Positions 9,429 through 19,252 of a DNA stretch of 64,000 nt are shown here, piece after piece. This stretch comes from Candidatus Methylopumilus universalis (GTDB lineage: Bacteria; Pseudomonadota; Gammaproteobacteria; Burkholderiales; Methylophilaceae). The stretch lies in the NCBI GenBank assembly GCA_945883335.1, contig CAMCXI010000001.1:1-64000 (forward strand), given 5' to 3'. A program made the position numbers and the translations under genes. How positions within the stretch are numbered: position 1 is the stretch's first letter; each line of letters opens with the position of its first letter. The notes beneath the pieces are model-generated. The model had not been told where the DNA came from. It made no database searches and saw only the letters and a program-made list of their open reading frames with translations.

Positions 9429-9440
9429 AACCGATTGGTT
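9429..9440. promoter_or_regulatory. Candidate operator in the autotransporter/TetR divergent gap
   Basis: AACC (9429-9432) and GGTT (9437-9440) flank GATT and form a small dyad 41 nt upstream of the TetR-type gene, within the 180-nt gap 9302-9481 shared with the autotransporter. TetR proteins commonly bind such sites in divergent promoters. The dyad is short and could be chance. Confidence 0.25.
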
Positions 9441-9481
9441 ATTTTGTTCAGTTTTTATTAATTACAAATCATTAAGTCGCT

Positions 9482-10105
9482 ATGAATAAAAATACTGTTG
9501 TTAAATTTTCCAAAACAAAACAATCTCGATCTGAAAAAACCTTAAATGATTTGTTAGATGCAGCTGGTCAATTAGTCACTGGCGCTGATCCTAAAAATTT
9601 TACCGCTAGGTCGCTTTCTGAAAAATCAGGCTATGCCCTAGGCACCCTATTAAATCGCCTAGAATCTGTAGAGAATGTTTTCTTGTGGGTGATTGAAAAG
9701 CAGCGTGATGAACATATCCAGTCTGTAGTCAACATCATTGAAGCGTTTGATCGAGATAAGCCTATCCAAGAACTTGCAGAATTGTTAGCCGAGAAGACTT
9801 TCGTCACCATAAAAGCTGTCAACCCAAAAGTGATTCAATTCGTTGAAGGTCGTCTAATCAAGCGAGATCAATTTTCATCTAAGTACTTCCATTACTTAGA
9901 TCCCATCGCTGAGGCATTATTTAAAAATAGCAAAATCAACACTAGCAATACTTTTAGAGCAATCACAGAAAATGAAGCACGATTAATGTTGAGGTCATTC
10001 GTCATGGTTGTTGAGAGACCTTTTGTGGAAGAAGATGTGATTGCTGGCTCCAATGAACACCGAAGAATTGCCATTGAAAGTTTTGTGAGATTATTTGGGG
10101 CTTGA
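9482..10105 (+). CDS. TetR/AcrR-family transcriptional regulator
   Basis: A 207-residue protein with a TetR-type DNA-binding N-terminus: after a basic leader, residues about 20-65 contain TLNDLLDAAGQLV, then FTARSLSEKSGYALGTLLNRL and VENVFLWVIEKQ, the usual helix-turn-helix layout. The C-terminal ligand/dimer part is not assignable to a known subfamily. It is divergent from the autotransporter (180-nt gap) and 95 nt upstream of the sulfotransferase on the same strand, so it may control one or both. The effector is unknown. Confidence 0.75.
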   Translation: MNKNTVVKFSKTKQSRSEKTLNDLLDAAGQLVTGADPKNFTARSLSEKSGYALGTLLNRLESVENVFLWVIEKQRDEHIQSVVNIIEAFDRDKPIQELAELLAEKTFVTIKAVNPKVIQFVEGRLIKRDQFSSKYFHYLDPIAEALFKNSKINTSNTFRAITENEARLMLRSFVMVVERPFVEEDVIAGSNEHRRIAIESFVRLFGA

Positions 10106-10200
10106 GTTTTTAGAGCGCAATATAAGCCCATCACTCAATAAATTGACTTTATTTTAATTGATGGCAATATGCAGCTTTCCTAATCATCGCTAAAAGCACC

Positions 10201-11016
10201 ATGTCCACATATCACTTTATCTCAGGTCTTCCTCGCTCAGGATCAACATTACTCTCAGCGTTGCTTTCTCAAAATCCACGCTTCCATGCCAACATGAGTG
10301 GCCCTCTGTCTGGGCTTGTTGGTTCTTTGCTAGAACGCATGAGTGGTAAAAATGAGTTCTCAGTGTTTATCGACGACCAGCAACGTGAAACCATTATCAG
10401 GTCAGTCATTGAGGGCTTCTATAAAGAAAATAAAGCCGAGGTGATTTTTGATACGAGCCGTGCTTGGTGTGCTCACTCAACACTTATTGATACCCTATAC
10501 CCCGATGCGAAAATCATTGCCTGTGTTAGAGATATGCCGTGGATTATTGATAGTATTGAGCGCTTAGTGGATAAAAATGTATTCCAACCATCCTCCATCT
10601 TCAATTATTTAAGTGGTGGAACTGTCTATTCAAGAGTGGACGGTGTGGCTGGGGGGAATGGCATGGTGGGATATGCTTTCAATGCCTTAAAACAGGCTTT
10701 CTTTGGTGAGCACGCGCCTAAACAACTCCTATTGGTTCAGTACGAAACATTAGTGAAAGACCCTGAATTTGCACTCAAACAAATTTATGCGTTTATTGGT
10801 GAGCCAGAGTTTAAGCACGACTTTAATAATATTAAATTTGATGTGGCAGAATTTGACCAACGTGCAGGAACACCAGGGCTGCATACCATTCGCCCCAAAG
10901 TACAAGAATTTAAACGTAACACCATACTTCCCCCTGACATTTTTAGTCGCTTTGAGAAGGATGCATTTTGGCGAAACCAAGAAGTGGTAAACAAATATAA
11001 AGTGGCCGTTGTATAA
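10201..11016 (+). CDS. Sulfotransferase family protein
   Basis: PAPS-dependent sulfotransferase-fold protein of 271 residues. The 5'-phosphosulfate binding loop GLPRSGSTLLSALL is at residues about 9-22, and the 3'-phosphate binding segment IIACVRDMPWIIDSIERL is near residues 104-121. Both key elements of the family are present. The acceptor cannot be read from sequence; it could be a protein tyrosine, a glycan or a small molecule. It follows the TetR-type regulator and is close to the autotransporter, which makes a surface acceptor conceivable. It is convergent with argH across a short terminator. Confidence 0.85.
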   Translation: MSTYHFISGLPRSGSTLLSALLSQNPRFHANMSGPLSGLVGSLLERMSGKNEFSVFIDDQQRETIIRSVIEGFYKENKAEVIFDTSRAWCAHSTLIDTLYPDAKIIACVRDMPWIIDSIERLVDKNVFQPSSIFNYLSGGTVYSRVDGVAGGNGMVGYAFNALKQAFFGEHAPKQLLLVQYETLVKDPEFALKQIYAFIGEPEFKHDFNNIKFDVAEFDQRAGTPGLHTIRPKVQEFKRNTILPPDIFSRFEKDAFWRNQEVVNKYKVAVV

Positions 11017-11033
11017 GTCCACTAGCTCAAGAC

Positions 11034-11056
11034 AAACGGATTAAAAAGCCGTTTTT
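11034..11056 (+). terminator. Short terminator between sulfotransferase and argH
   Basis: AAACGG (11034-11039) pairs with CCGTTT (11049-11054) around a 9-nt loop, ending in TTTTT. It is a weak hairpin placed between the two convergent genes and overlaps the argH stop codon. Confidence 0.5.
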
Positions 11057-12446
11057 AGCTTAAATGTTTTCTTGCGCGCGCAATTGCCTGCTTTACCTGC
11101 GCTGGCGCTGTCCCCCCAATATGATCACGGCTGGCTAATGAGCCTTCTAAAGTCAGCACTTGATAAACGTCCTCTGCAATTTGCGGGCTAAATTTTTGCA
11201 ATTCAGCCAAAGGCAAGTCAGACAAATCGCAGCCCTTATCGACGGCATGACGAACAGCCAAGGCGACCACTTCATGGGCATCACGGAATGGCATGCCTTT
11301 TTTAACAAGGTAATCTGCCAAGTCTGTCGCAGTTGCAAAACCTTCAGTGGCCGCTGTTCGCATCGCTTCTTTATTAACCTTAATCCCGCGCAACATATCG
11401 GCATAAATCTCTAAAGTAACTAGCAAAGTATCTGCGGTATCAAAGAGTGGCTCTTTGTCTTCTTGGTTGTCTTTGTTGTAGGCTAGCGGCTGGCTCTTCA
11501 TCAATGTCAGCAAAGCCATCAAATGGCCTGTCACACGCCCTGTTTTGCCACGAACCAATTCAGGCACATCAGGATTCTTTTTCTGCGGCATGATGGATGA
11601 ACCGGTACAGAAGCGGTCGGCAATATCCACAAAGGCAAATCTTGGGCTTGACCACAAAATAAGCTCTTCTGAAAAGCGCGAGAGATGCGTCATGACCAAA
11701 GCCGCAGCGGCTGTAAATTCAATCGCAAAGTCGCGATCTGAAACAGCGTCCAATGAGTTCTCACACACACCATCAAAACCTAATTCCTTGGCAACCATTT
11801 CACGATCAATTGGATAGCTTGTGCCAGCTAAAGCCGCCGCACCGAGTGGCAGACGATTAATCCGCTTACGTGCATCCACAAATCTTGCGGCGTCACGCTG
11901 TAACATTTCAAAGTAAGCAAGGAGGTGATGTCCAAAGGTCACCGGTTGTGCAACTTGTAGATGAGTAAAGCCTGGCATTGCTGTATTAAAGTGCTCTTCT
12001 GCTAGATCCACAATCGAGGTTTGCAACTTACGAATACCGGCGATCACATCATCAGACACGGCACGCAACCAAAGGCGTACGTCTGTAGATACTTGATCGT
12101 TACGGCTTCTGCCGGTATGCAGGCGCTTACCCGCATCGCCGATTTTGTCAGTTAAACGCTTTTCAATGTTCAAATGCACATCTTCCAAATCCAATCGCCA
12201 TTCAAATTGACCCGCTTGGATTTCTTGCAAGATTTCGTTTAAGCCCTGCGAAATTTTAGCCACATCTTCTTGGCTAATAATGCCCTGCGCACAAAGCATT
12301 TTTGAATGCGCTAAGGAGCCTTGGATATCAAAAACCGCCAGGCGCTTATCAAAGTCGACAGAGGCTGTATAACGTTTCACCAATTCTGATACTGGCTCAT
12401 TGAAACGACCAGACCAAGCTTTATTTTGTTGTGATTTATCTTGCAT
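11055..12446 (-). CDS. argH: Argininosuccinate lyase
   Basis: Splits argininosuccinate into arginine and fumarate, the last step of arginine synthesis. The 463-residue protein has the fumarase/aspartase superfamily signature [12 protein letters not shown] (near residue 285) carrying the catalytic serine loop, the substrate segment [18 protein letters not shown] near 107-124, and the histidine stretch [18 protein letters not shown]. Length is normal. It is divergent from hemC across a 140-nt gap and appears to be a single-gene unit. Confidence 0.96.
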   Translation of the reverse strand: MQDKSQQNKAWSGRFNEPVSELVKRYTASVDFDKRLAVFDIQGSLAHSKMLCAQGIISQEDVAKISQGLNEILQEIQAGQFEWRLDLEDVHLNIEKRLTDKIGDAGKRLHTGRSRNDQVSTDVRLWLRAVSDDVIAGIRKLQTSIVDLAEEHFNTAMPGFTHLQVAQPVTFGHHLLAYFEMLQRDAARFVDARKRINRLPLGAAALAGTSYPIDREMVAKELGFDGVCENSLDAVSDRDFAIEFTAAAALVMTHLSRFSEELILWSSPRFAFVDIADRFCTGSSIMPQKKNPDVPELVRGKTGRVTGHLMALLTLMKSQPLAYNKDNQEDKEPLFDTADTLLVTLEIYADMLRGIKVNKEAMRTAATEGFATATDLADYLVKKGMPFRDAHEVVALAVRHAVDKGCDLSDLPLAELQKFSPQIAEDVYQVLTLEGSLASRDHIGGTAPAQVKQAIARARKHLS

Positions 12447-12586
12447 GCTGTAAGACGCTTATCTGTAATGAATTTATACGCTAAGTATAAAGCAAAACAT
12501 CATTTTTTCTATGTCATCCTTTCTAACAAGCTCTGCGTCAGCGGTATGTTAAAATCAATAAAACAATTGTTAATAGATTTGATTGC

Positions 12587-13522
12587 ATGAACACACCACC
12601 TAAAAAAATCGTCATCGCCTCACGCGAAAGCGCACTTGCGATGTGGCAAGCCAAACATATTCAAAGCTGCTTACAAGCACTTTATCCAACAAGTACCGTT
12701 GAGATTTTGGGTATGACAACGACTGGCGATCAAATGCTAGACTCCCCACTCGCGCGTATCGGCGGCAAGGGTTTGTTTGTGAAAGAGCTTGAACAAGCTT
12801 TAGCTGATGGTCGTGCAGATTTAGCAGTGCACTCAATGAAGGATGTGCCAATGAATTTGCCAGAAGGATTTGCAATGGCAGCCATTGGCGAACGTGAAGA
12901 TGCGCGGGATGCTTTTGTATCGAATGATTTCGAGAGCTTAGCCGCCTTACCTGCCGGTAGTATTTTAGGCACCTCGAGCTTGCGCCGCCAAAGCCAATTG
13001 CAAGCGCGTTTTCCTAATTTAAAAATCGAATCATTACGAGGTAATTTACAAACACGTTTACGCAAACTAGATGAAGGTCAGTACGCAGCGATTATCCTAG
13101 CAGCGGCTGGTTTAATTCGCCTAGGATTGGAATCTCGCATTCGCGAACTCATCTCACCGCAAGATAGTATTCCTGCTGTGGGGCAAGGCGCGCTGGGTAT
13201 TGAGATTAATGCGAGTCGCACGGATATGTTAGCCGTGCTTGCACCACTCAACCATCCGGCGACCGCCGCATGTGTGGAAGCTGAGCGCGGCATGAGTCGT
13301 GCGCTTGCTGGAAGTTGCACAGTCCCAATTGGCGCTTATGCACAAATAAGAGACAACAGCATCAGCATTACAGGCTTTGTCGCGAGCCTTGATGGTAAAG
13401 AAATAGTTAGAGAAGAGGTCACTGGCAGCATCGAAAATCCTGAAAAATTAGGCCAACAACTCGCTGAGAAATTGGTCGCCTTAGGTGCAAACCGTATTCT
13501 TGCCGCACTGGATACGCACTAA
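12587..13522 (+). CDS. hemC: Porphobilinogen deaminase (hydroxymethylbilane synthase)
   Basis: Polymerises four porphobilinogens to hydroxymethylbilane in tetrapyrrole synthesis. The 311-residue protein has [13 protein letters not shown] at the start, the active-site Asp segment [11 protein letters not shown], the arginine-rich cofactor-binding stretch [11 protein letters not shown] and the dipyrromethane-anchoring cysteine in [12 protein letters not shown]. It is the first gene of a hemC-hemD-hemX-hemY cluster with 8-33 nt gaps. Confidence 0.96.
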   Translation: MNTPPKKIVIASRESALAMWQAKHIQSCLQALYPTSTVEILGMTTTGDQMLDSPLARIGGKGLFVKELEQALADGRADLAVHSMKDVPMNLPEGFAMAAIGEREDARDAFVSNDFESLAALPAGSILGTSSLRRQSQLQARFPNLKIESLRGNLQTRLRKLDEGQYAAIILAAAGLIRLGLESRIRELISPQDSIPAVGQGALGIEINASRTDMLAVLAPLNHPATAACVEAERGMSRALAGSCTVPIGAYAQIRDNSISITGFVASLDGKEIVREEVTGSIENPEKLGQQLAEKLVALGANRILAALDTH

Positions 13523-13530
13523 CACTCACC

Positions 13531-14301
13531 ATGAACTCAAGCCCGCTACATGGTCGTCATATCGTCATTACAAGACCGACTGGTCAAGCTGGAAAACTCA
13601 CCGGTTTAATTAAAGAGGCTGGCGGCGAAGTCGTTTCTTTTCCGCTCATTGAAATAGCGCCGCTAGATAATTATCAAGCTTTTGAAGAGGTGATGAGCAG
13701 TCTTAATGCATTCGACTGGGCAATTTTTATTAGTAGTAATGCTGTTCAAAACGCGATGCCTTTGGTGAGCAAACTCAAACTGCCATCCCACTTGAAATTT
13801 GCAGCCATTGGCCCAAGTACCGCCGCTGAGCTAAGCAAATTTGGTATCCAAAACACCTTAATCCCTAAAGACCGCTTTGATAGCGAATCCCTGTTGGCCT
13901 TGCCTGAAATGCAAGCCGTTAACAATCAAAAAGTGATGATTTTTAGAGGCGTCGGAGGGCGTGAGATGTTGGCAGACACCCTGAAGTCACGAGGAGCTGA
14001 AGTCCATTTCGCCGAATGCTATCAACGGATCAATCCTCAAAAAGACTTGTCCACGATCACGATGCTCAGCCAACAAGGTGAATTGGATGCAATCGTTATC
14101 ACGAGCTCTGAGGCAATGCGGCACTTACTGGCGATGGCAAATAATCAAGAGTGGCTTAAAAATGTTAAGCTATGTGTGAATCACGCTAGAATTGCTGAAG
14201 AGACAAACCAACTAGGCTTAAATGTTCATGTTGCAACAGTGCCCGGTGATGAAGCAATGTTGGCATGTTTAATTAAAGCGCTTATTAAATTAAAGCAATG
14301 A
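13531..14301 (+). CDS. hemD: Uroporphyrinogen-III synthase
   Basis: Cyclises hydroxymethylbilane with inversion of ring D to uroporphyrinogen III. The family is poorly conserved, but this 256-residue protein has its typical features: HIVITRPTGQAGKL at the start, FISSNAVQNAM near residue 71, FAAIGPSTAAEL near 90, and a C-terminal ITSSEAMRHL block. It lies 8 nt after hemC and upstream of hemX, the canonical position. Confidence 0.92.
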   Translation: MNSSPLHGRHIVITRPTGQAGKLTGLIKEAGGEVVSFPLIEIAPLDNYQAFEEVMSSLNAFDWAIFISSNAVQNAMPLVSKLKLPSHLKFAAIGPSTAAELSKFGIQNTLIPKDRFDSESLLALPEMQAVNNQKVMIFRGVGGREMLADTLKSRGAEVHFAECYQRINPQKDLSTITMLSQQGELDAIVITSSEAMRHLLAMANNQEWLKNVKLCVNHARIAEETNQLGLNVHVATVPGDEAMLACLIKALIKLKQ

Positions 14302-14334
14302 GATCAATAGACTAAACCTTAATAAGATCATACG

Positions 14335-15417
14335 ATGAACCAAGAAGCGAATAACGATCAACCGTCAGCGATGATTACAGAGCCAGGAAGCGATAAGCCA
14401 GCGTCACGCCGGTTGAAAATTGCATTGAGTCTTTCTCTGCTGTCCCTCATTGCTGTTGCCCTGTTATGGCTATCTAGCATTAAAAACATGCAAAACCTTG
14501 AGCATGATTTAGCCATAAAACTAGATACATTCAATGAGAAAAATCAACAAAGCTTAGCACTCGCCAAAAATGCCGATATCCGTAGTAATGAAGTTGCAGC
14601 ACGCTCTGAAATTTTGGAAGAAAAATACACTGAATCTTTTGATCAACAGGCCGCGCTAAAAGCGCTTTATCAAGAGCTTGCTAACAATCGCGAAGAGCGC
14701 ATGCTTTCAGATGTGGAACAATTGTTAGTGATTGCTAACCAACAGTTGCAATTGGCTGGCAACATCAAACCTGCCTTACTAGCATTACAAGCGGCGGATA
14801 CTAAACTGCAAGGTTTTGACAGCACCAAAGCCGTCCAACTTCGCAAATCGATTAACCAAGACATTCAACGCTTACAAAACTTGCCGCTGGCTGACATTAC
14901 AAGCATCAGCCTAAAACTGGGCAATCTTTCTCAACGCGTCGATCAATTAGCGCTTGTCAGCGACCGCCACCCAAGCACAGCACAGAACAAAGTAGCGCCT
15001 GATTTATCCAACAATCCATGGCGAAGATTGACGCAAGAAATCTGGCAAGACATCAAAGGCATGGTGCGCATAGAACGTATCGATCACCCTGAGTTGCCAC
15101 TCCTCACACCCGAGCAAACTTTTTTCTTGCGGGAAAATATTAAGTTGCACCTTCTGACTGCCCGCATTGCATTACTAAGACACGACGAAATCACGTACAA
15201 AATTGATTTAGAGGCTGCGCAAAGTGCAATTAAATTGCACTTTGATGGGCATGAGACACTGACTCAAAATACGCTAGATGAAATTAAAGGGCTGACCAAT
15301 AACCATATTTCAACAGAGTTACCTGATGTTGAACAAAGCTTACGATTACTTAATCAGTACAAAATCAGCTTTGTACCTGCGCCTAATCGCGAAGCAAAAG
15401 CAAGAAAGCAACCATAA
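14335..15417 (+). CDS. hemX: HemX-like inner-membrane protein
   Basis: A 360-residue protein with a hydrophilic N-terminus, one membrane span at about residues 29-46 (IALSLSLLSLIAVALLWL) and a long, mostly helical region with coiled-coil character (about residues 50-125). This matches the HemX family, often mis-annotated as a uroporphyrinogen methyltransferase although it lacks SAM motifs. Its exact role is unclear; it may organise haem-pathway enzymes at the membrane. The stop overlaps the hemY start (TAATG), indicating coupling. Confidence 0.85.
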   Translation: MNQEANNDQPSAMITEPGSDKPASRRLKIALSLSLLSLIAVALLWLSSIKNMQNLEHDLAIKLDTFNEKNQQSLALAKNADIRSNEVAARSEILEEKYTESFDQQAALKALYQELANNREERMLSDVEQLLVIANQQLQLAGNIKPALLALQAADTKLQGFDSTKAVQLRKSINQDIQRLQNLPLADITSISLKLGNLSQRVDQLALVSDRHPSTAQNKVAPDLSNNPWRRLTQEIWQDIKGMVRIERIDHPELPLLTPEQTFFLRENIKLHLLTARIALLRHDEITYKIDLEAAQSAIKLHFDGHETLTQNTLDEIKGLTNNHISTELPDVEQSLRLLNQYKISFVPAPNREAKARKQP

Positions 15418-16598
15418 TGCGTTGGCTATTTTGGACAATCGTTATTCTTGGCTTAGCTATTGGCGTTGCTTTACTTGCGGGTGAAACCACTGGTTACGTG
15501 TTGATCAAAACGCCAAGCTATCGTTTAGAAACTTCCTTAAACTTTCTGATTGTGGTGATTAGCTTAAGCTTTATCTGCTTGCATCTTGCGTTGCGGCTGT
15601 TCAACTACACCCGTCACTTGCCAGCGACAGTGCGCGCTTATAAAGAAAGTTTACGCAAAAAAGCGGGGCATCAAGCGTTAATCCAAAGCTTACACGCGCT
15701 CGTTGAAGGCCGTTATGAGCTCTCTGAGAAAACTGCCTCCAAAGCACTCGCGCTAGGAGAGGATGCAGGGCTTACTGCGCTCATTGGTGCACGTGCAGCA
15801 CATAAGCTTAAGCACAAAACGAGACGCGATTACTTTTTATCGGAGGCAGAGCGCCTTGCACCTAAAGCCGCTGTGGCAAGACTGTTAACTCAATCCGAGA
15901 TGCTGCTAGATGATCAACAATACCAACTCGCATTAACGATTTTGCAGCGTCTCGCAGCGATTGAGCCTAATTACCAGCCTGCATTATCGATGGAATTAAA
16001 AATTCAAACGCGCCTCAAGAATTGGGATCGTGTTTTGACCATTCTAAAATTGCTCGAAAAAACAGATCTCATTGAAGTACTCAAAATTAAAGAAATTCGA
16101 CTGCAAGCACATCAAGCATTAATCAAACGTTATGCACATGATTTGGCAAGCTTAAGCGCCTATTGGAAAAAGCTAAGCGAAGAGGATCAGTTTAACGAGC
16201 GCCTCGTATTAAATGCTGTGCCACTATTTATAGCGGCTGGTGCGCATGACGAAGCATCTAAAATTATAGAAATGAATTTAACTAAACATTGGTCAAGTGC
16301 CTTGGTACGTTTGCTTGGAAACTGCATCACGACATCGCCAACCAAACAATTACAACAAGCAGAATATTGGTTGATGAACCATCCCAATGACGCCGACTTG
16401 CTAGAAACACTGGGCAAACTATGTATGCGATTACAGTTGTGGGGAAAAGCAGAAAGTTATTATGAAGCGAGCTTAAGCATTGAGCCAAGCGCCACAAGGC
16501 ATTTAGCCCTCGCTTACCTACTTGAACAAAAGGGCCAACTCACGGGGGCTAACCAACATTATCGTGCCAGCACTAATTTTGTTGCCGATTTGCATTAA
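15417..16598 (+). CDS. hemY: HemY-like TPR membrane protein
   Basis: Proteobacterial HemY (not the oxidase of the same name): 393 residues with two N-terminal membrane helices at about residues 3-25 and 42-62, a HemY_N segment, and then TPR-like helical repeats through the C-terminus (for example AESYYEASLSIEPSATRHLALAYL). It is thought to be a scaffold in haem synthesis. It overlaps hemX by one base and completes the hemCDXY cluster, which is followed 32 nt later by aroG. Confidence 0.87.
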   Translation: MRWLFWTIVILGLAIGVALLAGETTGYVLIKTPSYRLETSLNFLIVVISLSFICLHLALRLFNYTRHLPATVRAYKESLRKKAGHQALIQSLHALVEGRYELSEKTASKALALGEDAGLTALIGARAAHKLKHKTRRDYFLSEAERLAPKAAVARLLTQSEMLLDDQQYQLALTILQRLAAIEPNYQPALSMELKIQTRLKNWDRVLTILKLLEKTDLIEVLKIKEIRLQAHQALIKRYAHDLASLSAYWKKLSEEDQFNERLVLNAVPLFIAAGAHDEASKIIEMNLTKHWSSALVRLLGNCITTSPTKQLQQAEYWLMNHPNDADLLETLGKLCMRLQLWGKAESYYEASLSIEPSATRHLALAYLLEQKGQLTGANQHYRASTNFVADLH

Positions 16599-16630
16599 AA
16601 TAGCATTTTAGCTGTTAACAAATATTAAAC

Positions 16631-17719
16631 ATGAGCCCTATCCAAAAATTTGCAACCGATGATGTGCGCATCAAAGAAATCAAAGCGCTTAGACCGCCTT
16701 CTGATTTTTTAGATGCGTTACAAGCAAGCCAAAAGGCTGTGGACAACATTGTGGCCACCCGCGCTTCGATTCATCAAGTGCTTCACAATGCTGATGACAG
16801 ACTACTCGTCATTATTGGCCCATGCTCTATCCATGATGAAGAAGCAGGCCTAGCATACGCTAAACGTTTACTTGAGCAACGCACCGCTTATGCAAAAGAA
16901 TTGATTATTGTGATGCGCGTTTATTTTGAGAAACCACGCACAACGGTTGGCTGGAAGGGCTTAATTAACGACCCATTCTTAGATGGTAGCTTTAAGATTA
17001 ATGAGGGTCTAGAAATCGCAAGACGCTTCTTACTTGAAGTAAACGAACTTGGTATGCCAGCCGGCACTGAATTTTTAGATACGATCACACCACAATACAC
17101 CGCTGACCTAGTTAGCTGGGGTGCCATTGGAGCACGCACCACTGAATCTCAAGTACACCGTGAGTTAGCGTCAGGACTTTCATGTCCCGTTGGCTTTAAG
17201 AATGGTACTGATGGCAATATACGCATTGCGGTTGATGCGATTAAAGCGGCAGCGAGTCCACATCATTTCTTATCCGTCACCAAGGAAGGACAATCCGCGA
17301 TTGTCTCCACCGCGGGTAATGAGGACTGCCACGTCATTTTACGTGGTGGCAAAACACCCAATTACGATGCTGCCCACGTCAATGCTGCCGCAACAGAATT
17401 AGCTGCTTCTGGCTTAGCGCCAAAAGTGATGGTGGATTGCTCACATGCCAATAGCCTCAAACAATACCGCCTGCAATTAGAAGTGGCAAAAAACGTTGCC
17501 GAACAGCTGAAAGCCGGCGATGAGCGCATCATGGGCTTGATGGTGGAATCTCACCTGATTGAGGGTCGCCAAGAGCATACGCCAGGATGCACATTGGAAT
17601 ATGGAAAATCAATTACTGATGCCTGTTTAGGCTGGGATGACACCCTTGCGATTTTAGAAACACTCGCCGAAGGTGTTCGCGCTAGACGTAGTTTTCACCA
17701 AGACGATCTGGGGGAGTAA
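16631..17719 (+). CDS. aroG: 3-deoxy-7-phosphoheptulonate synthase (DAHP synthase, class I)
   Basis: Condenses erythrose-4-phosphate and PEP in the first step of aromatic amino acid synthesis. The 362-residue protein shows the class I features IIGPCSIHDEEAGL (metal-binding Cys), MRVYFEKPRTTVGWKGLINDP cut into its two conserved parts, GARTTESQVHRELASG, and DCSHANSLK near the C-terminus. Which amino acid inhibits it cannot be told from this reading, so the symbol denotes the family. It follows hemY by 32 nt and converges with the minus-strand reductase gene. Confidence 0.92.
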   Translation: MSPIQKFATDDVRIKEIKALRPPSDFLDALQASQKAVDNIVATRASIHQVLHNADDRLLVIIGPCSIHDEEAGLAYAKRLLEQRTAYAKELIIVMRVYFEKPRTTVGWKGLINDPFLDGSFKINEGLEIARRFLLEVNELGMPAGTEFLDTITPQYTADLVSWGAIGARTTESQVHRELASGLSCPVGFKNGTDGNIRIAVDAIKAAASPHHFLSVTKEGQSAIVSTAGNEDCHVILRGGKTPNYDAAHVNAAATELAASGLAPKVMVDCSHANSLKQYRLQLEVAKNVAEQLKAGDERIMGLMVESHLIEGRQEHTPGCTLEYGKSITDACLGWDDTLAILETLAEGVRARRSFHQDDLGE

Positions 17720-17754
17720 TCAAGGCCCTCGCTTCACTAGGCTTAGGGGGTTGA

Positions 17755-18780
17755 TTAAACTTTGATTGCTGGATTCGCATAAGTAAAAGCATCCGAGAAG
17801 AATTCATCATCAGGCAATCCACGCCCTTTAAATGCGGCATTAGCCGTATCAACCATCACTGGTGCACCGCAGCAATAAACCTGATGACCGCTTAAATCCG
17901 CAAAGTCATCCAAAACAGCCTGATGCACTAAGCCAGTTCTCCCCGTCCAAGCATCGCTTGCTAAAGGCTCTGACAATACTGGAACAAATTTAAAGTGAGG
18001 GTACATGCTTGCCCAAGCCTTCGGCAAAGCTGGCATATAGAGGTCTTCCAAAGTTTTAGCGCCCCAATACAACACCATTTCGCGCGCTGTGTTTTGATGA
18101 AAAATGTGCTCAAGCAATCCTTTAATCGGTGCAAATCCCGTACCGCCCGCAACAAAAACAATCGGCTTATCGCTGTCTTCACGAAGATAAAAGCTTCCAA
18201 AAGGTCCCTCTAATCGCAAAATGGCCTTCTCTTGCATTTCTTTAAACACATACTCAGTAAATGTGCCGCCAGGGACAAGGCGTAAGTGCAGCTCCAAAAA
18301 CTCATCGTTATGTGGGGCATTGGCCAAAGAAAAAGCACGACGTTTGCCGTCCTTCAAAATGAACTCAATATACTGACCCGCTAAGAACTGCATACGCTCA
18401 TTACTGGGGAGCTTAAGAAATAGCGCCATCACATCATGGGAGAGCTTTTCCATCATTTGCACGCGTGCAGGCATGATGCGCGGCTTAATCCCATTTAAGG
18501 CGGAAACCTCACGACACTCAATGACGGCGTCGGTCAAAGGCTTTGCACAACAAAACAATGCCAACCCAGATTCTTTTTCAGCATCACTCAATGCCGTCGC
18601 TTGATAATCGCCATAGTCAACATCACCGGAGAGCACTTTGCCTTTGCAAGCGCCACAAGCGCCATTACGACAACCATAAGGTAAATTGAGACTAGCATCT
18701 ATTGCAGCGCCCAAAAAGGTTTCTTGATCTGGCACAGAATAAACATGGCCACTTGGTTGAACAGTCACTTGATGAGACAT
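17755..18780 (-). CDS. 2Fe-2S/FAD/NAD(P) oxidoreductase (AscD-like, CDP-6-deoxy-glucoseen reductase family)
   Basis: Electron-transfer reductase of 341 residues. It begins with a plant-type ferredoxin domain (cluster ligands Cys37, Cys42 and Cys45 in YGCRNGACGACKG, fourth Cys near residue 76). A FAD-binding domain follows (RAFSLANAP) and then an NAD(P)-binding domain (FVAGGTGFAPIKGLLEH). Betaproteobacteria carry this gene beside fxsA/cutA/dsbD, usually annotated as CDP-6-deoxy-delta-3,4-glucoseen reductase although a role in deoxysugar synthesis is unproven there. No deoxysugar genes are nearby, so a general reductase role is equally plausible. Confidence 0.85.
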   Translation of the reverse strand: MSHQVTVQPSGHVYSVPDQETFLGAAIDASLNLPYGCRNGACGACKGKVLSGDVDYGDYQATALSDAEKESGLALFCCAKPLTDAVIECREVSALNGIKPRIMPARVQMMEKLSHDVMALFLKLPSNERMQFLAGQYIEFILKDGKRRAFSLANAPHNDEFLELHLRLVPGGTFTEYVFKEMQEKAILRLEGPFGSFYLREDSDKPIVFVAGGTGFAPIKGLLEHIFHQNTAREMVLYWGAKTLEDLYMPALPKAWASMYPHFKFVPVLSEPLASDAWTGRTGLVHQAVLDDFADLSGHQVYCCGAPVMVDTANAAFKGRGLPDDEFFSDAFTYANPAIKV

Positions 18781-18818
18781 TTTAAAATCCTATTGTTGAA
18801 TCTAAACAAAGAGGCTAA

Positions 18819-19211
18819 TTAATCTTCGCGCGTATACTCACCCTCAATCACATCGTCGTTGGCTGCACCTTGCTTAAAAGCAGCTTTAGATGGTGAGGAG
18901 GTGCTGGGAATCAGCAATAAAATGACTGCAATCCCGTCAGTCATTAAGCCGGGGATCAGTAACAAAATACCAGCGATTAGGTTTTTAACACTGCCGAACA
19001 ATGCACTCCCAGGGCTCGCACTTTGCGCCAACGTTTGCATCATGCGACCAGCAAATAACTGCTTCTCCTCTTGAATCAAGCGCCAACCCAAGAAGGTCAC
19101 GATGACTAAGTAAGCAATAAACCACCAGCCGTATTGAGCGGTTAAATCAATGATTAACCATATCTCTAATGCCGGAAATGCGAGTAAAATTAATATTATG
19201 AACAAACGCAT
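18819..19211 (-). CDS. fxsA: FxsA family membrane protein
   Basis: Small inner-membrane protein of about 130 residues from ATG at 19211 (MRLFIILILLAFPALEIWLI). It has the FxsA pattern of an N-terminal hydrophobic pair of helices, the GW/QE loop (GWRLIQEEKQLFAGRM) and a second hydrophobic pair around residues 70-100. In E. coli FxsA affects F-plasmid exclusion of phage T7, but its general role is unknown. An upstream in-frame ATG at 19235 would make 138 residues and overlap the cutA 5' end; the family's usual start favours 19211. Confidence 0.85.
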   Translation of the reverse strand: MRLFIILILLAFPALEIWLIIDLTAQYGWWFIAYLVIVTFLGWRLIQEEKQLFAGRMMQTLAQSASPGSALFGSVKNLIAGILLLIPGLMTDGIAVILLLIPSTSSPSKAAFKQGAANDDVIEGEYTRED

Positions 19212-19252
19212 GAAATATTCCCTAAAATTGCTCATTGAGCGAGCTGTTTAAG

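Noticed and set aside
17720-17754. Possible terminator between aroG and the reductase gene
   Set aside because: Only weak pairing between CCCTC and GAGGG-like stretches with no T-run.
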